Positions 20,383 to 32,330 of a DNA stretch of 64,000 nt are shown one piece after another; the first letter of the stretch is position 1, and each line of letters starts with the position of its first letter. The DNA is taken from the NCBI RefSeq assembly GCF_029962835.1, contig NC_080575.1, positions 57,139,493 through 57,203,492 on the forward strand, in the 5' to 3' direction. Source of the DNA: Magnolia sinica (lineage: Eukaryota > Streptophyta > Magnoliopsida > Magnoliales > Magnoliaceae). Made by a program: the position numbers and the translations under genes. The notes under the pieces are model-generated. The model was not told where the DNA came from, did no database searches, and was given only the letters and a program-made list of their open reading frames with translations.

Positions 20383-22380
20383 TGTAAGTGCTATAGTTTA
20401 TATCCCTGTCTGTTGTCAAATTTGTGGTGCCAAAATCACTGTTATGTTATATATAACTTGCATAAGTGAAGCTCTCTCAAGGATCAACATTCATGAACAA
20501 GCTAAGCTCACAACAAGCAAAGCTCACAAGACAAGACTCAAGCTGTACTTCAAGAAGAGTACAAGGCAGTTTGTAAAGAACTCAAGACTCTTTCAAGATT
20601 GAGCTTCATCAAGATTTCAACTACATCAAGACTTCAAGGCTCATACTTCAAGGTCACTAGTTCCTAATGTTTCAATGTCCATACTTCATGATTGAGGTTT
20701 GATTGACCATAGGTTGACCTTAGAAGTAGGTCATTCTGGATACATAAGTCGAATGTTTATTTTACATGAGTTTAGTCTGTTCTTCGACTAGTCCTAGGTC
20801 TTCTTCGACTAGTCCTAGACTTGCTTCGACCAGTCTAAGAAATTTCTCGATCAGTCGTGAGTTTGTTACAAATTTCGGATAAAATCTGTTAGGCTTCGAC
20901 TAGTCCAGGAATTTGTTCGACCAGTCGTAGGAACAGTGTCGACTGCATCTTCGACCAGTCGAACATCTTCGACTTGAAATCCAGCGATGGTTTATAGTTT
21001 CTTCGACCAGTCGAAGGAAACCTACGACCAGTCGTAGGTGACCTACGACCAGTCGAAGGAGACCTTCGACCACTCGTAGAATGGTCAGAGCATATGCCGC
21101 CAGATTTTTCAAATATCTGTTGTTGCTTCGACTAGTCGAAGAGCTCCCTAGACCAGTCGAAGACACGATCTGCTCACCTATAAATAGTGCACGAATCTCA
21201 GAAGAAATTATCGAATTAATTAATCTATTCAAGCCAATCTTCGTCGAACTTCTGAGAGATAATTCTGTGCTCCATCTAAGTTAAGTGTGCTTATTTAATA
21301 TTCTCTTTCCTTAGCTTTATTTTAATTGATTTTGTTTCTGCTATTCCAATCTGATTTGATAAGAGGAATTATTATTCCCTTTCTTTGGAATCAAAATCAA
21401 TTAAGGCAAGCCCTATTAGGTTTAATTTAAAATCTATTAGAATTAGAACCATTGTAATTGAGTACTGGACATTGAACTTGGACATTCAATCATCTACTCG
21501 ACTTAGTTCTACCGGGCTGCTACAACGAAGGAGATAATCAGGTATTTTACATTTAATTGTAAATTCCTTTCTGTTTTGGTTTCTTTCAAGATTTGCTAGA
21601 AAAATCTTGTTGTATTGGTTATCTGAGGAGAGCCAGGAAAACTCAGAAGTGGGGTTTTTTAATTGTGTAAGCCCACAGACAAAGACACAATTGTAAAGGT
21701 TTTGGGTGAACCTGGGAAAACCTATTTTTAGTGAACGCTAATATCCCCTGTGTGAGGATATTAGGAGTGGAGTAGCATTTTGTGTGGCTGTTGTTTAATA
21801 GTTGGTGAACACACAGGCGAACCACTATAAACCCTTGTGTTGTGGTTGATTGATTTATTCTTCTAATCTTTAATTATTCTTTTGTGGGATGTATGTATGG
21901 TGGTGAATGTTGTAATCATTTAATTCAAGCATTGTGAGAATGTTGTAATAGTTTAGAATTTATTTTCTGCTATTCCTTTATCAGCTTGATATTTAATTTC
22001 TTTTGAAAGTTGTTCCAGCAAGGTTGCCCTGCCATTTTTATGGTGTATGGCTGTCCCTAGAACAATACATTTTTTATTACAATTTATTTCAATTCAGTTT
22101 GTATTTGTTTCTGTATTCCTCTTCAATTTGAGATTTGATACAAAGATCTTTCTAGAAATAAGGTTGTCCTACCATAAACTCTGGTTTTTGGTGTAAGGTT
22201 GTCCTTAGAATAACATTTGTATTAACCTCTCAAGATCTGAATTTTGAGGTTATTTTACTTTCCTGCATTGTGATTTACTTTGGCTATCATATTCTTTTTA
22301 ATTCCGCTGTTATAAATTTTATTTGGCATTGTCCTATTCACCCCCCCCCCCCCTTCTAGGACATATAGCTTGGCCTTTCA
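20383..22380 (+). mobile_element. Copia 3' LTR
   Basis: 1998 bases, very close to the 5' LTR. It includes a dyad array at 20782-21163, a TATA box at 21178, and a longer C-run at 22341-22353. It is followed by the target duplication 'agttt' and then by the Tat primer-binding site. Confidence 0.95.
20782..21163. repeat. Dyad array TTCGACCAGTCGAA in the copia 3' LTR
   Basis: Same order of units as in the 5' LTR. Several substitutions fall inside units, for example one 'cagtcgtagg' unit has become 'cagtcgaagg' and another 'cagtcg' has become 'cactcg'. The unit number is unchanged, so no expansion or contraction since insertion is seen. Confidence 0.9.
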
Positions 22381-22384
22381 AGTT

Positions 22385-22391
22385 TGGCGCC
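22385..22391 (+). promoter_or_regulatory. Tat primer-binding site core
   Basis: 'tggcgcc' followed by 'ttctgtaggaa' matches the conserved post-LTR junction of Tat-type gypsy elements ('TGGCGCCGTCTGTGGGAA'-like). The copia insertion separates it from its LTR at 12797. Confidence 0.75.
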
Positions 22392-22443
22392 TTCTGTAGG
22401 AAGCGAGATCATAGTCGTTTCTCGCTCTACCATAGAAGTTATA

Positions 22444-23843
22444 ATGGCTAGAGGGAAGAAGAAAACCCGAACCTCCCTGGTAGCAGTCCTAGTTGCGCCT
22501 GACCTTACATCACCACCAGAACAGCCCAATGGTCATCAGGGTTCATCCTCTCAGCATCACGTTGATTCTGATCCTAGGAGGCAAGGCCAACAGTCTCGCA
22601 ACAAAAGGAGGGCAGTTGAACTCCCTCGAACAACAGGTCGGAATGCTGAAAGATAACATGAACTATATGAAACAATTGTTGGAGCAACTACAGCCTCAGC
22701 ACATCCAAAGGACTTCCAAGGAGGAGGAACAAATGGGTTATAACCCTCCTCCACTTTCTAGTACACCTACCGCTTCGTAAAGAAGCCAATAACATGCCTT
22801 GGCCAAACCAGCTCCATCCCACGTTTTAGGGACAACGGCCTTGCCTGCTTCCAATCTGCACCACAAGCTAGACAGGAAGAAGTGCGGCAAAGGCCTGGTC
22901 GAGGCTACTGCTGAAAGCGGTGAGACTTGGGAGGTTGAACTCAAAGACCTGCGCAGTCAAATCGGGGGCATATGAGAAGCATACTGCATAAATGCCCTGA
23001 CTCCGATGGAGGCAATAATGGAGGAAACCGGGCCTCTATTTACCGCCGACATTATGAAGGCATGACAACCAAACAGGTTCCGCTTACCTCAGATCACCCC
23101 GTTCTCAGGAAATACCGACCCATCAAAGTACATGGAATCCTTTAAGGTCTACATGGAGCGCCACAACACATCTGACGTAATTATGTGCCAAGCTTTCTCC
23201 CTAACCTTAACTAAAGTCGCACGACTGTGGTTCAAGTAGTTAAGTTGAATTCCATCGGTTCGTTCTCTTAGCTCAGCCAGGCCTTCCTCACGAACTTTAT
23301 CGGGGGAAAGAAAATACTCAAACCATACTCCCACCTCCTTCACGTTGTTCAAAAAGAGGGAAAGCTACTGAAAGACTACATCAAATGCTTCAATTTGGAA
23401 GTGTTGCAGGTACGAAAGCATTCTGAGGAGCTCGCCTTAACTGCGATCATGGGAGGACTGAGAGATCAACAGTTCCTCTTCTCACTGGACAAAAATCCAT
23501 CGACAACGATGGCTGACCTATTGAATAGGTTGCAAAAATATGCCAACATTAAAGAAGCTCAAGTCCTTCAGAACGCTATTCAAAACAAAGCTCTTCCGAC
23601 CAAAGAACACCAGACGAAGGTAGAACCAAGCTCGGCTGCCACGAACAGAAAGAGGAAGGATGACCAATCACGGGATAATCATTGCCCGAACAAGCGGCCC
23701 AACAGTAAGTTTAAAACTTACACTCCTCTCAATAAAACACTCGAGCAAGTCTCAATGCAGATTCAAGACAAGAGTATCCTCCACTGGTCGAGAAAGTTGA
23801 AGTCTGATCCCAATAGGAGGAGCAAAAATAAATATTACCTTTT
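22444..23843 (+). pseudogene. Tat gag, decayed, N-terminal part
   Basis: It starts at ATG 22444 ('MARGKKKTR'). A frame change near 22.6 kb leads to a coiled-coil-like 'NSLEQQVGMLKDNMNYMKQ'. The gag core follows with 'RLPQITPFSGNTDPSKYMESF' near 23077, 'GGLRDQQFLFSL' and 'MADLLNRLQKYANIKEAQ' near 23509-23560. At least two stops lie in the 23.0-23.4 kb part. The frame ends where the Tekay-like element enters (target duplication 'ctttt' 23839-23843) and resumes at 38606 with 'HPNYGHTTSDCFDLK'. That gives the usual plant gag sequence before protease. Role: capsid formation; now non-functional. Confidence 0.82.
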
Positions 23844-26800
23844 TCTAATGCCCCGAAAATCGAGGGTCGAGTAGAAGCTCAACTCCCGAGTTCCAACGCA
23901 TTACTTATGCAACATATATAATGATGATTAAATGTTGTCCATATTAGTGTATAACATGAGTGGGATTATACTTAAAACATCATATCATACTCTAGAGAGA
24001 ATTAAGTTAAGCAAGCAGAAGACTGAGATAGGTATATAATGTATAGAAGTGTTTCTTAATCCCCAAAGTATGAGTGTGTTACAAGGCTGAATATATACAT
24101 GTGTTGATCCAAAATTTACAAAATACAAAATTTGAAAGTCCAAATAAATCATATAATCCCTGTAATCCCATCAATCAGTACATGGTCTACATAAACTCGC
24201 TTGATAGTTGTACATAAGAGAATTCCTCCTCATCGTTATAAAAGTCTGGCTCCACCTCGTAAGCCTCGCCATCATCTGCAGTTAAAACAGAGTCTGGTTG
24301 GTGTTTTAAAACACCATCCCAGAGTGGGAGTGAGTGATCAACTCAGTAGTACTATAAGGCAAAGGTTAACATGTTATCAATTCAATCAAGCAGTAATGAT
24401 GAAGCAGTACAACAATCATGTCCTAAGTACTCTTGTTAATGTAGGAATGATATGCTATAATGATGCATGCTCTCGCCTGCACTCCCTCAGCGACACCATC
24501 TCATGGTCGCACATGCTACTCCCACCATACCTTCATCGTCAAAGCACATGCAATGCGTTGCATGCACGTGTTAGCCAAGTTCTTGATTAGGCTTATTCAT
24601 ACGGCAAATTCAAAAAGCTAAGGTACCTCCCTTTTTAACATTTACCCAAATAATTATCCATCTAGGGTCGTCAATCCTACTTAATCACATACGATAGGCA
24701 AGTTATAGGGCAACATCACCCCTGATTTGAAAAGCGATGGATAGGCAAGTTCGCGAGTTTTCACTCGAGGTCACTATGAAAGGTTCGTCACCTTAGCGTA
24801 GGCCTATTTTATTCTTGAGGTCACTACGAGAGGCTCGTCACCTGATCGTAGGCCGAGAACTCGAATACAATGTCCCATATTACCATATTCGGCTCACGAG
24901 TTTGGGTTGCTCACTGGTCACTACGGGAAGGCTCGTCACCCCAGCGTAGGTTGACAGTTCGACCACGGTGTCCCATACCACCATGCCCAGCTTATGAGTC
25001 TTAGCGGATCGTAGCACCAAGGTTAAACAGGCTTTACATTGATAAGTAGTACCTTAGATTCAAGCAGTAGCGTCCATACATGGCAAACACACATTGGGCC
25101 AATCAGGTTACTTGACAAATTTGATTGGTACGAGCGCATGCTAAATTAATCGACATGGAGCGCATACGCACTCCTCGTGGCTTAACCACTATCAATAACT
25201 ACCGTACGACTCAGATTCATCGAACATATCCGTTGTGGTGAGGTTAGTTCGACCACTTGATCGGGAACCGTTACCAATTGCCTGGACTACGTAGTAGTCC
25301 CAATCATACTCAAATACAATAGGCATTCATATGTGATAGTCAAAACAACATTTAACAAAAAATTTAAATGTAATTCTCATTCAGGCATTTTATCAATCAT
25401 ATTGCACATGTTATCATACATAGGCATTTCATCCATAAATCACATAGTAGCAATATAAGTTACATGAAGGAAACTGTAACTATAGATAAGGTAATTGAGA
25501 ATCCTATCTTAACACCCTCATTAAATACATTTCAACAAGAAATTTCTCATTCAGACATTTTAATAAACACTTAGACTACACATCTCATCTCAACATACAT
25601 GTAATAATTAGTTATAACATATATTATGGCAAATCCTTTCACAAAGGAGTTGTCATACGTACAACAAGCATGAATTCTAGATTAATAGTCATGGGAAGCA
25701 TAAATCATAACTTCCTATTCATTCAGGCATTTCCACACACACATGGAATGTATTTTAGTATACAACTTAGTTTAAACATGCATGATAAATCGGAAACGTC
25801 GTAACTAAGATCATATGGCAGCAATCAAGTTAGACATAAATCATTGCTAACATTGAAAGCCTTGAAAACCATAACCGAAACATTTATAGTCTTCACCTTT
25901 CATTGGTACGCTCGTTACGAACTCGGTTCGTACACCGTGTCTTTGTCTACGACACAACGACTACTAAGCATTGAAATAGGTTATCTATTTCACCGATTTC
26001 TCTATTTGGATTCCTAAAACAGATTAGGGTTAGGATTTCTTACCCAAAAATGGAGTCAAAATCAATAGTGTAGCGACGATGGGGTGGCGATTTGGCATGT
26101 GGAGTCGTGCGAAAGGATCCCAGCAACGATCTCCCTATCTCACTCTCTTCTCCTCACTCTTTCCTCCTCTTTTCTCTCTTCTCTTTAGGGTTAGAGAAAA
26201 TCGTATGGAATGAGAGAGGGGTGGTTTAAGGTCCTTATATAGGCCCAGAACTGATGTCAATGGCCCCAGGGCCATGATATACTTAGGTTATAGCCAAAGG
26301 GTGTCTGTTTCGGGCCAACGGAGCTCATCTGGAGGTCCATTGCTCATGTATGGTTTGAAGAAAGTTCCTTAACAATGGGTTTGTTCCAGGTTAAGATTTC
26401 GGTCCGATCGGATTAGTGGATCGATCGTGAAGGACCCATTTCAGTTCAACTATCATCGGCACTCGATCAGGGCCACAAGTATACCAATGGGCGTAGGAAA
26501 ATTTTCCTGATACAAGGGTGTAGTTAGGTCAGAATCTGATGGTCTGAAACCTTAAATTTGGCCTGTAATCGAACGACCCAATTCACTTAAGTTTGAGCTC
26601 ATTTTCTGAAGATATTTGCGTTTCTCACACACTTCACTCTAGGCTCAAGTTGTGCATTTCTGGATACTATTTGGACTCCATTCCCGTGATGGTTGTCAAG
26701 ACCAATAAGGTGGTCATACCCTTATAGTTTCGCAGTCATCAGACTTTTGATGCGCGGTCTAGACCAGATATAGAGTTTTAATGTGCTCCCGAGAGCAACT

Positions 26801-27021
26801 GGGTTTTGAGATTGATCCTAGATTTCTAGGTAATATTGGGTTAGCGATTCTAATGGTTTTGGGTCTTGCAGTTTGTATAGAAAGTGGTTTGAGCTAATTC
26901 TCTGATTTATTTAGTTTAGTACTTAATTAATTTTTGCCTAATTTCTACAGAATTCGATCCTTAGTGATTTCTACCTGAGGTGGTACTCGAGTCTTTGTAT
27001 AAATTTTTTCGAGACATTACA
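23844..27021 (-). mobile_element. Tekay-like 3' LTR
   Basis: On the + strand it reads from 'tctaatgccccgaaaatcg' (a mutated 'tgtaacgcccc') to '...gagacattaca'. It contains three copies of a 'ggtcactac..ggctcgtcacc' module with 'gtgtcccataccaccat' at 24760-24990, and a minus-strand TATA box near 26233. No real genes are inside. Confidence 0.92.
26233..26243 (-). promoter_or_regulatory. TATA box of the Tekay-like LTR
   Basis: Minus strand 'cctatataagg', about 780 bases from the LTR 5' end at 27021. The other LTR has the related 'ttatataagg' at 37813-37823. Its orientation agrees with the element. Confidence 0.6.
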
Positions 27022-27022
27022 A

Positions 27023-27037
27023 TTTACCCCCCTTAAA
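27023..27037 (-). promoter_or_regulatory. Tekay-like polypurine tract
   Basis: Minus strand 'ctttaaggggggtaa', directly upstream of the 3' LTR in element orientation. Confidence 0.8.
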
Positions 27038-30000
27038 GAAAAATTTCATCCTCGAAATTAGTACCTTTTCGTACCCGTAGAGAATCTAAGGGTAGTTCTT
27101 ACGGACCTCGGCTTCTGTTTCCCAAGTAGTCTCTTCCTCAGTGTGATGCGTCCACAGTACTTTCACAAGCGGGATAACTTTACTATGCAGCACTTGCTCC
27201 TTCCCATCTAGGATACACGTCGGTCGCAGTACATAAGTAACATCTTCACTCAATTGTACCTGCTCCCATTTAATAATGTGTGAAGGATCAGGAATGTATT
27301 TCTTCAGCATCAATACATGAAATACGTTGTGCACACCTGCGAGTGGTGTGGGCAGAGCGAGTCAGTGTGCCACCACACCCACTCGATCTAGGATCTAGAA
27401 TGGACCAATAAATCGTAGCATGAGTTTTCCCTTCTTACCAAATCGAAGGACTCTCTTCATGGGGGAAACTTTCAAGAATACATGGTCCCCAACTTCAAAC
27501 TCTAGCTGTCGCGTATCGACGTAACTCTTCTATCTTCTCTGTGCCATAAGAAGTCGACGCCTGATAATGTTGATCTTCTCTGAGGTCGCTGTACTAAATA
27601 TGGGCCAATCAAACTCTTCTTGCCAACTTCTACCCAACAATGCGGTGCTCGACATGGACATCCATACATTGCTTCATAGGGAACCATGCCAATACTCGCT
27701 TGAAAGTTGTATTATAAGCGAACTTAGCATAGGGAAGACAGTCATCCCAACTATCATTGAAGTCAAGCACACATGCTCGCAACATGTCTTCTAACTCCTG
27801 ATTTACCCGTTCCGTCTGCCCGTCAGTTTGTGGGTGGAACGCGGTACTAAACTTCAGTTTCACCCCCATTGCTTCCTAGATACGAGTCTAGAAGAGGGGC
27901 GTGAATCACGTGTCTCGATCCGACATAATCTCCATAGGCACTCCATGCAGACGTACTATCTCATTAATGTACAGCCTGGCCAAATCATCTGCTGAGTTCG
28001 AAACTCTAATAGGGAGAAAATGAACCAATTTCATCAATCGGTCCACAATCACCCAAATGGAGTCATGTCCATTCCTCGTCTTCAGCAACCCCGAAATAAA
28101 ATTCATAGAGTTGAAATCCCATTTCCATTCAGCTATAGGCATGGGTTGAAGTAAACCATGAGGTTGGCGATGCTTAGTATTGACTTACTGGCACGTGAGA
28201 TAATGGGACACATACTCTGCTATGTGGGCCTTCATGTTGTCCTACCAGTACAAACGCTTCATGTCTTGGTACATCTTCGTACTGCCAGGATGCATTGTCA
28301 TCCTCGAATTGTGAGCGGCTTCTAGAACTTCCTTTCTCAAGTCATGAAATTTTGGGACGCATAGGCGGCCACGATAACGTAAGCCCCCATCCGAACTAAC
28401 TCTCCATTCGGACTCTTCGTTGTCAGTTGCTTCTTCTCTCATCTTCATCAACCATTCATCTTCTCTCTGAGCCATAATAATTCGGTCATCAATAAGTAGC
28501 TATAAGCGGATGTGTGTGACGCTCTCGAACGGCTCCTCTACTGTAAGCTTCTATTCGAAGTCTCGCACAAACTCAACCACATTCCATTCCTGTATCATCA
28601 GCGGAGCTGCAAATGTTGTCATCTTCTTGCGGCTCAACATGTTTGCCACAAGGTTGGCCTTGCTAGGATGGTCGGAGACCTTAAACTTGAAGTCCTTCAA
28701 GGTTTCCATCTATCGTCGTTGCCTCATATTCAGGTCTCTCTACGTGAATATGTACTTGAAGCTCTTGTGGTCGCAAAAGAGCTCAAACTCCTCCCCATAG
28801 AGGTAATGTCTCCAGAGCTTTAATGCAAAAGTGACGACCGCCAACTCCAGGTCATGCGTAGGGTAGTCCTCCTCATATTTCCTCAACTGTCACGAGGCAT
28901 AAGCAATCACTTTGTCCTTCTGCATAAGAACACAACCTAAACCAACACGAGAGGCGTCGATGTATATGGTATATCTGACCCCCTGCTCTAGCAATACTAA
29001 CATGGGTGTAGATGTCAACTTGTTCTTCAGTTTCTGAAAGGTTGCTTCTACCTTTTCATCCCAGGTAAACTTGAGATCCTTCCGAGTGAGCTGAGACAAT
29101 GGTCTGGCTATCTTGGAAAAGTCCCTAATGAATCGACGATAGTAACCTGCCAGGCCAAGGAAACTCCTCACTTCAGTAACCGAACCAGGCTACTCCCAGT
29201 CCTGAACTACGGTCACCTTAGCAAGGTCTATAGCTATTCCTTCCTTGGACACCACATTTCCCAGAAACTTGACTTCTTCTTTCTAAAAGTCACATTTCTT
29301 GTACTGAGCAAACAACTAGTTCTTCCTGAGGGTATCAAAGACTGCTCGCAGGTTCTCCTCATGATCTTTTTGACTCTTGGAGTATATCAGGATGTCATCT
29401 ATAAATATGATGATGAATCGGTACAGATATAGCCAAAACACCCGGTTCATAAGGTCCATGAACACGGCTGGTGCGTTTGTGAGTCCAAACGACATCACAA
29501 GGAACTCACAGTGCCCAAAGCTGGTTCTAAACGCTGTTTTCTGCACGTCCTCATTCCTGACACACAACTAGTGATACCCTGACTATAAGTCGATCTTAAT
29601 GAAATACCATGCCCCTTTCAACTGATCGAATAGATCATCTATCATGGGCAAAAGATACTTGTTCTTCACTGTCACTTGGATTAACCTGCGATAATCAATA
29701 CACAATCGCAACGATCCGTCCTTCTTCTTTACAAACAACACAGGTGCTCCCCAAGAAGATACACTCGGTCGTATGAAGCTTGCATCCAACAGATCATCGA
29801 TCAGTCTCCTCAGTTCCTCCATCTCACATGGAGGCATGCGATACGTAAGTAGAGATATAGGTGTCGCACCTGGCACTAGGTCGATAGTAAAATCAATCTT
29901 GCGCTGAGGAGGTAATCCATGTATCTTTTTGAACACGTCCGTGAATTCTTGGACTACAGGCGTGTTCCCAAGTGTCGGACCATCAACATTCTCTAGCAAG

Positions 30001-30263
30001 GCAACATAATAACTAATACGGTAGTACCAACTAACATGAACTGGGAAAGTAAAGGTCGTGCCCTCAGATCCATGGGCTATCACCACTATAATATCACAAT
30101 CGATCTCTGCCTTCATCTCGGTGAGCCAATCCATACCAAGGATGACATCATAATGACACAGCGGGGTGACAATCAAGTCAACGAGTACTGTTCTGCTTCC
30201 TAAGTCTATCGAGCAACCCTTGTCCTGCATACAGCACAGGAGAGCCTTTAAGGTGCAAGACAC
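27024..30263 (-). pseudogene. Tekay-like pol without protease active site
   Basis: Read on the minus strand, a protease C-terminal part appears first ('[10 protein letters not shown]') with no DTG or DSG upstream. Reverse transcriptase follows ('[19 protein letters not shown]', '[22 protein letters not shown]', and '[11 protein letters not shown]' near 29.4 kb). Then come RNase H ('YTIYIDASRVGLGCVLMQ'), integrase (HHCC region near 28.2 kb, 'AFHPQTDGQTERVNQELED' near 27.8 kb) and the C-terminal chromovirus tail. About ten nonsense codons interrupt the frame and few frameshifts are visible. The usual final chromodomain-like part is degenerate ('VLWTHHTEEETTWE'). Confidence 0.92.
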
Positions 30264-31489
30264 CTTCTTAAACCTTTATTTCATGTAAGCCTGACTCTCA
30301 TCAAGCTTTTGATTCACTTCGGCCTGGGTCTCTCTGACCTCCTGTGTCAGGGCGACTTGACTCTCCTTAATCTGAGCCACTTCTAAAGTAGCCCGATCAC
30401 GATGGTGTTCTTGTGTAGCAAGAGGAGGGCCCTCATTAGAGTCTGGGCCTCCTCTTCTTCCTCTCCCTGCTCTTCCTCATCACTTCCCTCATCATCACTT
30501 CCTTCCTCGCCTTCACTTCCTTCCTCAAATTCTTCCTCCTCCTCCTCTTCACTACTTCCTTCCTCTTCCTCTATCTCGTCATCATACTCATCACGTTGGG
30601 CTTGACATTGTCGCGGCTCAATGCCCATGTTGTTGAGTGTGGTGTCATTGATGAAATGGATCGGTGCGAGCTCATCCGCGTTAAGTCTGTAGCCGAACTC
30701 ATGAGTAATCTTGCATATAAGTCGGCCGAATGGGAGTGATATATCCGTCCTAATAGTGCGTGTAGTCTGGACTATCTGTAGTAGTACGTACATAGGCAGA
30801 CACAGCTTGTCTCCCTACCCGGCTTTGTATAGGAAGTCTACCATCAAACGTGTGCATTCGGCGTGATTACTCTACCTAGGATACACATTATGTGTGAATA
30901 TGTGGTGGAGTAGGCGGAAGTCAGGAGTCATCTCGGTCACTGGGAGGGAATTTCCTCGCTTCCAATGGACCAGTCAATCGTAAAGAAACCGCGTGCGGTG
31001 ATCTCTTTCTTGCATACTCTAGAGATTTTTCTCGCTAGCATGTACCTCTCCACGTGGAATCTCCATGATTCGAGATATCACACCAACATTGACAATGGCT
31101 TCCCGCCTTCCCACGGGGATAGCGAACTATAAAGGCTCCAGCAGTGGATTTTGTATGTGGGCGAAGAAGGCTCAGATAGTGCTCTCATACCCACGTGACT
31201 TGCCCTCAAATATGGGACCCCACCAGGCATCCAACAGGAGGTCCATCACCGGATAAAGCCCAAATAGTCTTTCTTCCACGTGTGCTTCAAAGATAACTCT
31301 ACGGCCTTAAAACCTACCATGTGTGATGCCCACCAACAAAGCTCTTTCAAGAGGAATTTGGGGATCGAGATCCTGCTTCATCCTCTGCTCCCGCTCAACG
31401 CTAGTACTAGCCTTGGTGCCTTTCTGCTTCCTGGGACGGGTAGGGCGGCTTGGCCCAACTTTATCCACAGGCGCCCTCTTCTTTCCCAT
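30264..31489 (-). pseudogene. PF20167-like plant-transposon domain ORF in the gag position
   Basis: Minus-strand frame from ATG 31489 ('MGKKRAPVDKVGPSRP'). It continues with 'LLLDAWWGPIFEGKSRGYES', 'FLYDWLVHWKRGNSLPVTEM', 'FRLLHHIFTHNVYPR' and 'DISLPFGRLICKITHEFGYR'. This pattern is typical of the 'putative plant transposon protein' domain (Pfam PF20167). It is followed by a Glu/Asp-rich low-complexity tract (30440-30580) and a coiled-coil-like tail ending near 'QKLDESQAYMK'. Stops interrupt it at 31307 and several later sites. It sits where gag and the first half of protease should be and runs into pol at about 30263. Function unknown. The family identification is from memory of the motif pattern. 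Confidence 0.7.
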
Positions 31490-32315
31490 AAGGGAAAAGA
31501 GTGTGGAAAGGGAAAAGATGGCAGCCACTAGCTCAAAAAGAGCCATGAGTGTGAAGCAAGATTGAAGGATAAGATGGATTGGTGGATTTTGGGGTTTATG
31601 AGACACAAAGGTGGGTTTGTGCACTCAAATGGGAAGAAATAAAGGGGATTGAACGTAGCAGGAGATGGGTTTGAGAGAATGGTGGAGGTGGGTTTAAGAA
31701 AAGGAAGAAGATGAAGTTTGTGATGTATGGAGGAGAGATTTGGAAGAGAGATTGCAAGTTTGGAGGGGTTTGAGAGCTATGGGAGGGGTGAAATGAACAA
31801 AGGAGGGTAAAGGGGACCCAAATAGGGTGGTCCCATGTGAAACTGGGACCCACATGTGGGTGGGAGAGGCGGCGGGCCGCCGGACCCGTGAGCCCCCCGC
31901 GGCCCGCTGGACCCGACCACGATGCATCAGCATGGGGGTGGTGGCCTCCCCCCATGAGGTTCTAAAAATATGCGAGGGCCACTCTGTTTCCCCCTGTTTC
32001 GTGCGATTTGGGCCCCTATGGCCGTGAAGTGTGTTTTCTCGCCCCATCTCGCACATATTCACACCTTTTGGCATGTTTTGAGTTGGGGATTTGCCGGGTA
32101 ATAGTCTAAACTCATCGTTTGACAACCTAAGGAGGAATTGAGATCATTTTACATGGTCTCGGTTGCGTATGGGCTAAATACAATAGTGACTTTTCACTCG
32201 TTGGTGAAACTTGGGATCTTACGACTGTTTCTACATTTCATCTCTCCCTCTTAAGTCAAAGTATGTCAGTGTGCGTCGTGTTACCATAACCCAGGTCCAG
32301 TTTAATCCTAATCAT
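31490..32315 (-). other. Tekay-like element leader
   Basis: Untranslated sequence between PBS and the first ORF. Open frames here on both strands are low-complexity (Pro/Ser/His) and carry no family signature. The stretch near 31860-31925 is very GC-rich. Confidence 0.6.
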
Positions 32316-32327
32316 GCTCTGATACCA
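32316..32327 (-). promoter_or_regulatory. Tekay-like primer-binding site, initiator tRNA-Met type
   Basis: Minus strand 'tggtatcagagc', three bases from the 5' LTR end at 32331. It is a perfect match to the usual plant initiator-Met complement. Confidence 0.9.
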
Positions 32328-32330
32328 ACT

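Larger units (their letters stand above)
12802..22380 (+). mobile_element. Complete Ty1/copia retrotransposon, 9579 bp, TSD AGTTT
   Basis: Two direct LTRs (12802-14788 and 20383-22380) begin TG and end CA, with the 5-base duplication 'agttt' at 12797-12801 and 22381-22385. Inside are a primer-binding site, gag-pol in copia order (gag, protease, integrase, reverse transcriptase, RNase H), a small ORF remnant and a polypurine tract. The LTRs differ at roughly 25-30 positions by eye out of ~1990, so insertion is fairly recent. It sits exactly at the LTR/PBS junction of the Tat element. Lineage: the long gag tail, large LTRs and extra 3' ORF suggest the SIRE/Maximus group, which I have not confirmed. 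Confidence 0.96.

Noticed and set aside
31596..32125. Minus-strand frames upstream of the PF20167-like ORF
   Set aside because: They occupy the retroelement leader between PBS and the first ORF and show only low-complexity Pro/Ser/His sequence.
32316..32327. tRNA gene fragment
   Set aside because: Only the 12-base primer-binding complement is present, no cloverleaf; it is explained by the adjoining LTR.
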